A stretch of DNA of 21,226 nt from CAG-791 sp045117315. GTDB lineage: Bacteria > Bacillota > Clostridia > Lachnospirales > Lachnospiraceae. The first letter of the stretch is position 1; each line of letters opens with the position of its first letter. Below, one piece after another: positions 19,502 to 21,226 of this stretch. The stretch lies in contig JBGUNJ010000053.1 of the NCBI GenBank assembly GCA_045117315.1, positions 1-21,226 of the forward strand, read 5' to 3'. The notes below the pieces were generated by a model. That model worked only from the letters and a program-made list of their open reading frames with translations, did no database searches and was not told the DNA's origin. A program made the translations under genes and the position numbers.

Positions 19502-21226
19502 ACGATGTCATCGCCGTCAGAGCCTGCACCCTGATCAGGCTGACCCTGGAAGCCGCCTGCAGCACCGCCCATGTCGGGGCCTGCAGCGCCCTGCGCGCCC
19601 TGATACATCTGGGCGAACAGCTGCTGTGCGTCGTTCATCAGTTTTTCCTTGCCGCTCTTGAGGGCGTCGATATCGGAGTCGCTCAGATCAGTCTGATCCT
19701 TGGTGCGCTCCAGGACTGCCTTGAGGTCTGCGATGTCGGCTTCGACTGTGCCCTTGACGGAACCGTCGATCTTGTCGCCTGCTTCCTTCATGGCCTTCTC
19801 GGTCTGGAAGACGATGGAGTCAGCCTCGTTGCGGGCCTCGACTGCCTCTTTGCGCTTGCGGTCCTCTGCCTCGTACTGAGCTGCTTCCTGGACAGCCTTC
19901 TCGATCTCTTCATCGGACATGTTGGAGCCGGCAGTGATAGTGATGTGCTGCTCCTTGCCGGTGCCCAGATCCTTAGCGGAAACATTGACGATACCGTTGG
20001 CATCGATATCGAATGTGACCTCGATCTGAGGCACACCGCGCATTGCGGGCGGGATGCCGTCCAGACGGAACTGGCCCAGGGACTTGTTGTCGCGGGCAAA
20101 CTTACGCTCGCCCTGAAGGACGTTGATATCAACTGCGGGCTGGTTGTCTGCAGCAGTGGAGAAGACCTGGCTCTTTCTGGTCGGGATGGTGGTATTGCGC
20201 TCGATCAGAGGAGTCGCGATTCCGCCCATGGTCTCGATGGACAGGGTCAGAGGTGTGACGTCCAGAAGGAGGATGTCAGTGCCTGCATCCTTGTCGCCGG
20301 ACAGCTTGCCGCCCTGGATGGAAGCGCCGAGGGCTACGCACTCGTCGGGGTTCAGGGTCTTGGAAGGCTCCTGGCCTGTCAGCTGTCTGACCTTCTCCTG
20401 TACGCAGGGAACACGGGTGGATCCGCCGACCAGCAGGACCTTGCCGATATCGGAGTTGCTCAGGCCTGCGTCACGCATAGCGTTCTGAACGGGGATCGCG
20501 GTCCTCTCTACGAGGTCGCTGATCAGCTCTTCAAATTTCGCGCGGGAGAGGTCCATATCAAAGTGCTTGGGACCCTCTGCGGTCGCGGTGATGAAGGGCA
20601 GGTTGATGTTTGTGGTCGCGGAAGCGGAAAGCTCCTTCTTGGCCTTCTCAGCCGCCTCTTTCAGACGCTGCATGGCCATCTTGTCGTTGGAGAGGTCAAC
20701 GCCCTCTTTAGCCTTGAACTCGCGAACCATCCAGTCCATGATCTTCTGGTCGAAATCATCGCCGCCAAGGTGTGTGTCGCCGTTGGTGGACAGAACTTCG
20801 ATGACGCCGTCGCCGATATCGATGATGGAGACATCGAATGTGCCGCCGCCCAGGTCGTAGACCATGATCTTCTGCTCTTTTTCATTGTCAAGGCCATAGG
20901 CCAGAGCAGCTGCGGTGGGCTCGTTGATGATACGCTCGACCTCCAGGCCTGCGATCTTTCCGGCGTCCTTGGTAGCCTGACGCTGTGCGTCATTGAAGTA
21001 CGCGGGAACAGTGATGACGGCCTTGTCGACCTTCTCGCCCAGGTAGCTCTCCGCGTCTGCTTTCAGCTTCTGAAGGATGAAAGCGGAGATCTGCTGAGGG
21101 CTGTACTTTTTGCCGTTGATGGTGCGGCCGCGGTCTGTGCCCATGTCTCTCTTGATGGAAGAGATGGTATTGTCGGCGTTGGTGACGGCCTGACGCTTTG
21201 CGGGCTCGCCGACCAGACGCTCATTG
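19477..21226 (-). CDS. dnaK: Chaperone protein DnaK (Hsp70), lacking its first codons at the right edge
   Basis: 582 residues are present; by comparison with Hsp70s about 37 N-terminal residues lie beyond the window. The frame is open to the edge and starts NERLVGEPAKRQAVTN. The nucleotide-binding domain shows VITVPAYFNDAQRQATKDAG, the phosphate-2 loop YDLGGGTFDVSI, THLGGDDFD and VLLVGGSTRVPCVQ. The linker DILLLDVTPLTLSIETMGG leads to the substrate-binding domain, the helical lid and a Gly/Gln-rich tail ending GDDIVDGDYREV, which resembles the usual EEVVDADYEEV-type end. An ATG at 21144 is internal and not the start. Confidence 0.97.
   Translation of the reverse strand, partial: NERLVGEPAKRQAVTNADNTISSIKRDMGTDRGRTINGKKYSPQQISAFILQKLKADAESYLGEKVDKAVITVPAYFNDAQRQATKDAGKIAGLEVERIINEPTAAALAYGLDNEKEQKIMVYDLGGGTFDVSIIDIGDGVIEVLSTNGDTHLGGDDFDQKIMDWMVREFKAKEGVDLSNDKMAMQRLKEAAEKAKKELSASATTNINLPFITATAEGPKHFDMDLSRAKFEELISDLVERTAIPVQNAMRDAGLSNSDIGKVLLVGGSTRVPCVQEKVRQLTGQEPSKTLNPDECVALGASIQGGKLSGDKDAGTDILLLDVTPLTLSIETMGGIATPLIERNTTIPTRKSQVFSTAADNQPAVDINVLQGERKFARDNKSLGQFRLDGIPPAMRGVPQIEVTFDIDANGIVNVSAKDLGTGKEQHITITAGSNMSDEEIEKAVQEAAQYEAEDRKRKEAVEARNEADSIVFQTEKAMKEAGDKIDGSVKGTVEADIADLKAVLERTKDQTDLSDSDIDALKSGKEKLMNDAQQLFAQMYQGAQGAAGPDMGGAAGGFQGQPDQGAGSDGDDIVDGDYREV

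Overview
The window looks like chromosomal DNA of a Gram-positive clostridial bacterium, most likely a Lachnospiraceae-type anaerobe of moderately high GC. This rests on the conserved housekeeping order dnaK-dnaJ-prmA-rsmE-cysteine desulfurase-thiI and mtaB-ireB-ruvX-DUF1292-RNase J, on a rhodanese-less ThiI, on TTG starts with strong Shine-Dalgarno sites, and on relics of a Firmicutes-type conjugative element. The species cannot be named from the sequence.

Left part (1-7200), accessory: the first 49 codons of a sugar-type ABC transporter ATPase (minus strand) run off the left edge. Behind them lie about 550 bp of hairpin-rich intergenic DNA and an AraC-family regulator whose 5' end looks frameshifted at a run of six G. 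A TetR-family gene with its own promoter, a possible operator and a strong terminator follows. Next comes a small gene graveyard with the C-terminal remnant of a hydroxylamine reductase (minus) and the N-terminal remnant of a PcfB/DUF3801 conjugation protein (plus). A flavin/FeS ene-reductase (BaiCD/FadH/enoate reductase type) and a second TetR gene are divergent; each has a good sigma-A-type promoter, and three copies of a GAACATGTTTTATAT-like site flank them, so local control of the reductase by this TetR is the simplest reading. A broken XRE regulator, an orphan gene tail and an intact GNAT acetyltransferase overlapping that tail end this part.

Middle and right (7200-21226), housekeeping, almost all minus strand: RNase J with an unusual 150-residue Lys-rich N-terminal extension carrying six 5-residue repeats, a DUF1292 protein, RuvX, IreB and MtaB; then a single plus-strand gene for an HPr-like protein without the catalytic histidine; then ThiI, a cysteine desulfurase, RsmE, PrmA, DnaJ and a 5'-truncated DnaK. 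The desulfurase and ThiI form a sulfur-transfer pair for tRNA 4-thiouridine (and possibly thiazole). MtaB, RsmE and PrmA modify tRNA, 16S rRNA and ribosomal protein L11. DnaK/DnaJ are the Hsp70 pair and end at a clear intrinsic terminator.

The most unusual thing I see is not a gene. Downstream of at least four minus-strand genes, and probably up to seven, the intergenic DNA is a decayed tandem repeat whose last unit contains that gene's own stop codon and final codons: thiI (50 bp x about 4), prmA (about 31 bp x about 5), the desulfurase (about 19 bp x 4), DUF1292 (41 bp x 2-3), and more weakly dnaK (28 bp), rsmE (27 bp) and ruvX (17-22 bp). Each gene has a different repeat, so this is a process repeated at gene ends and not one mobile repeat family. 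I know of no name for it. Separately, a 22-bp palindrome (CAAG[A/G]CTCG, three bases, GCGAGTCTTG) is dispersed in three intergenic regions, and two large nested-palindrome elements occupy 235-393 and 7208-7384.
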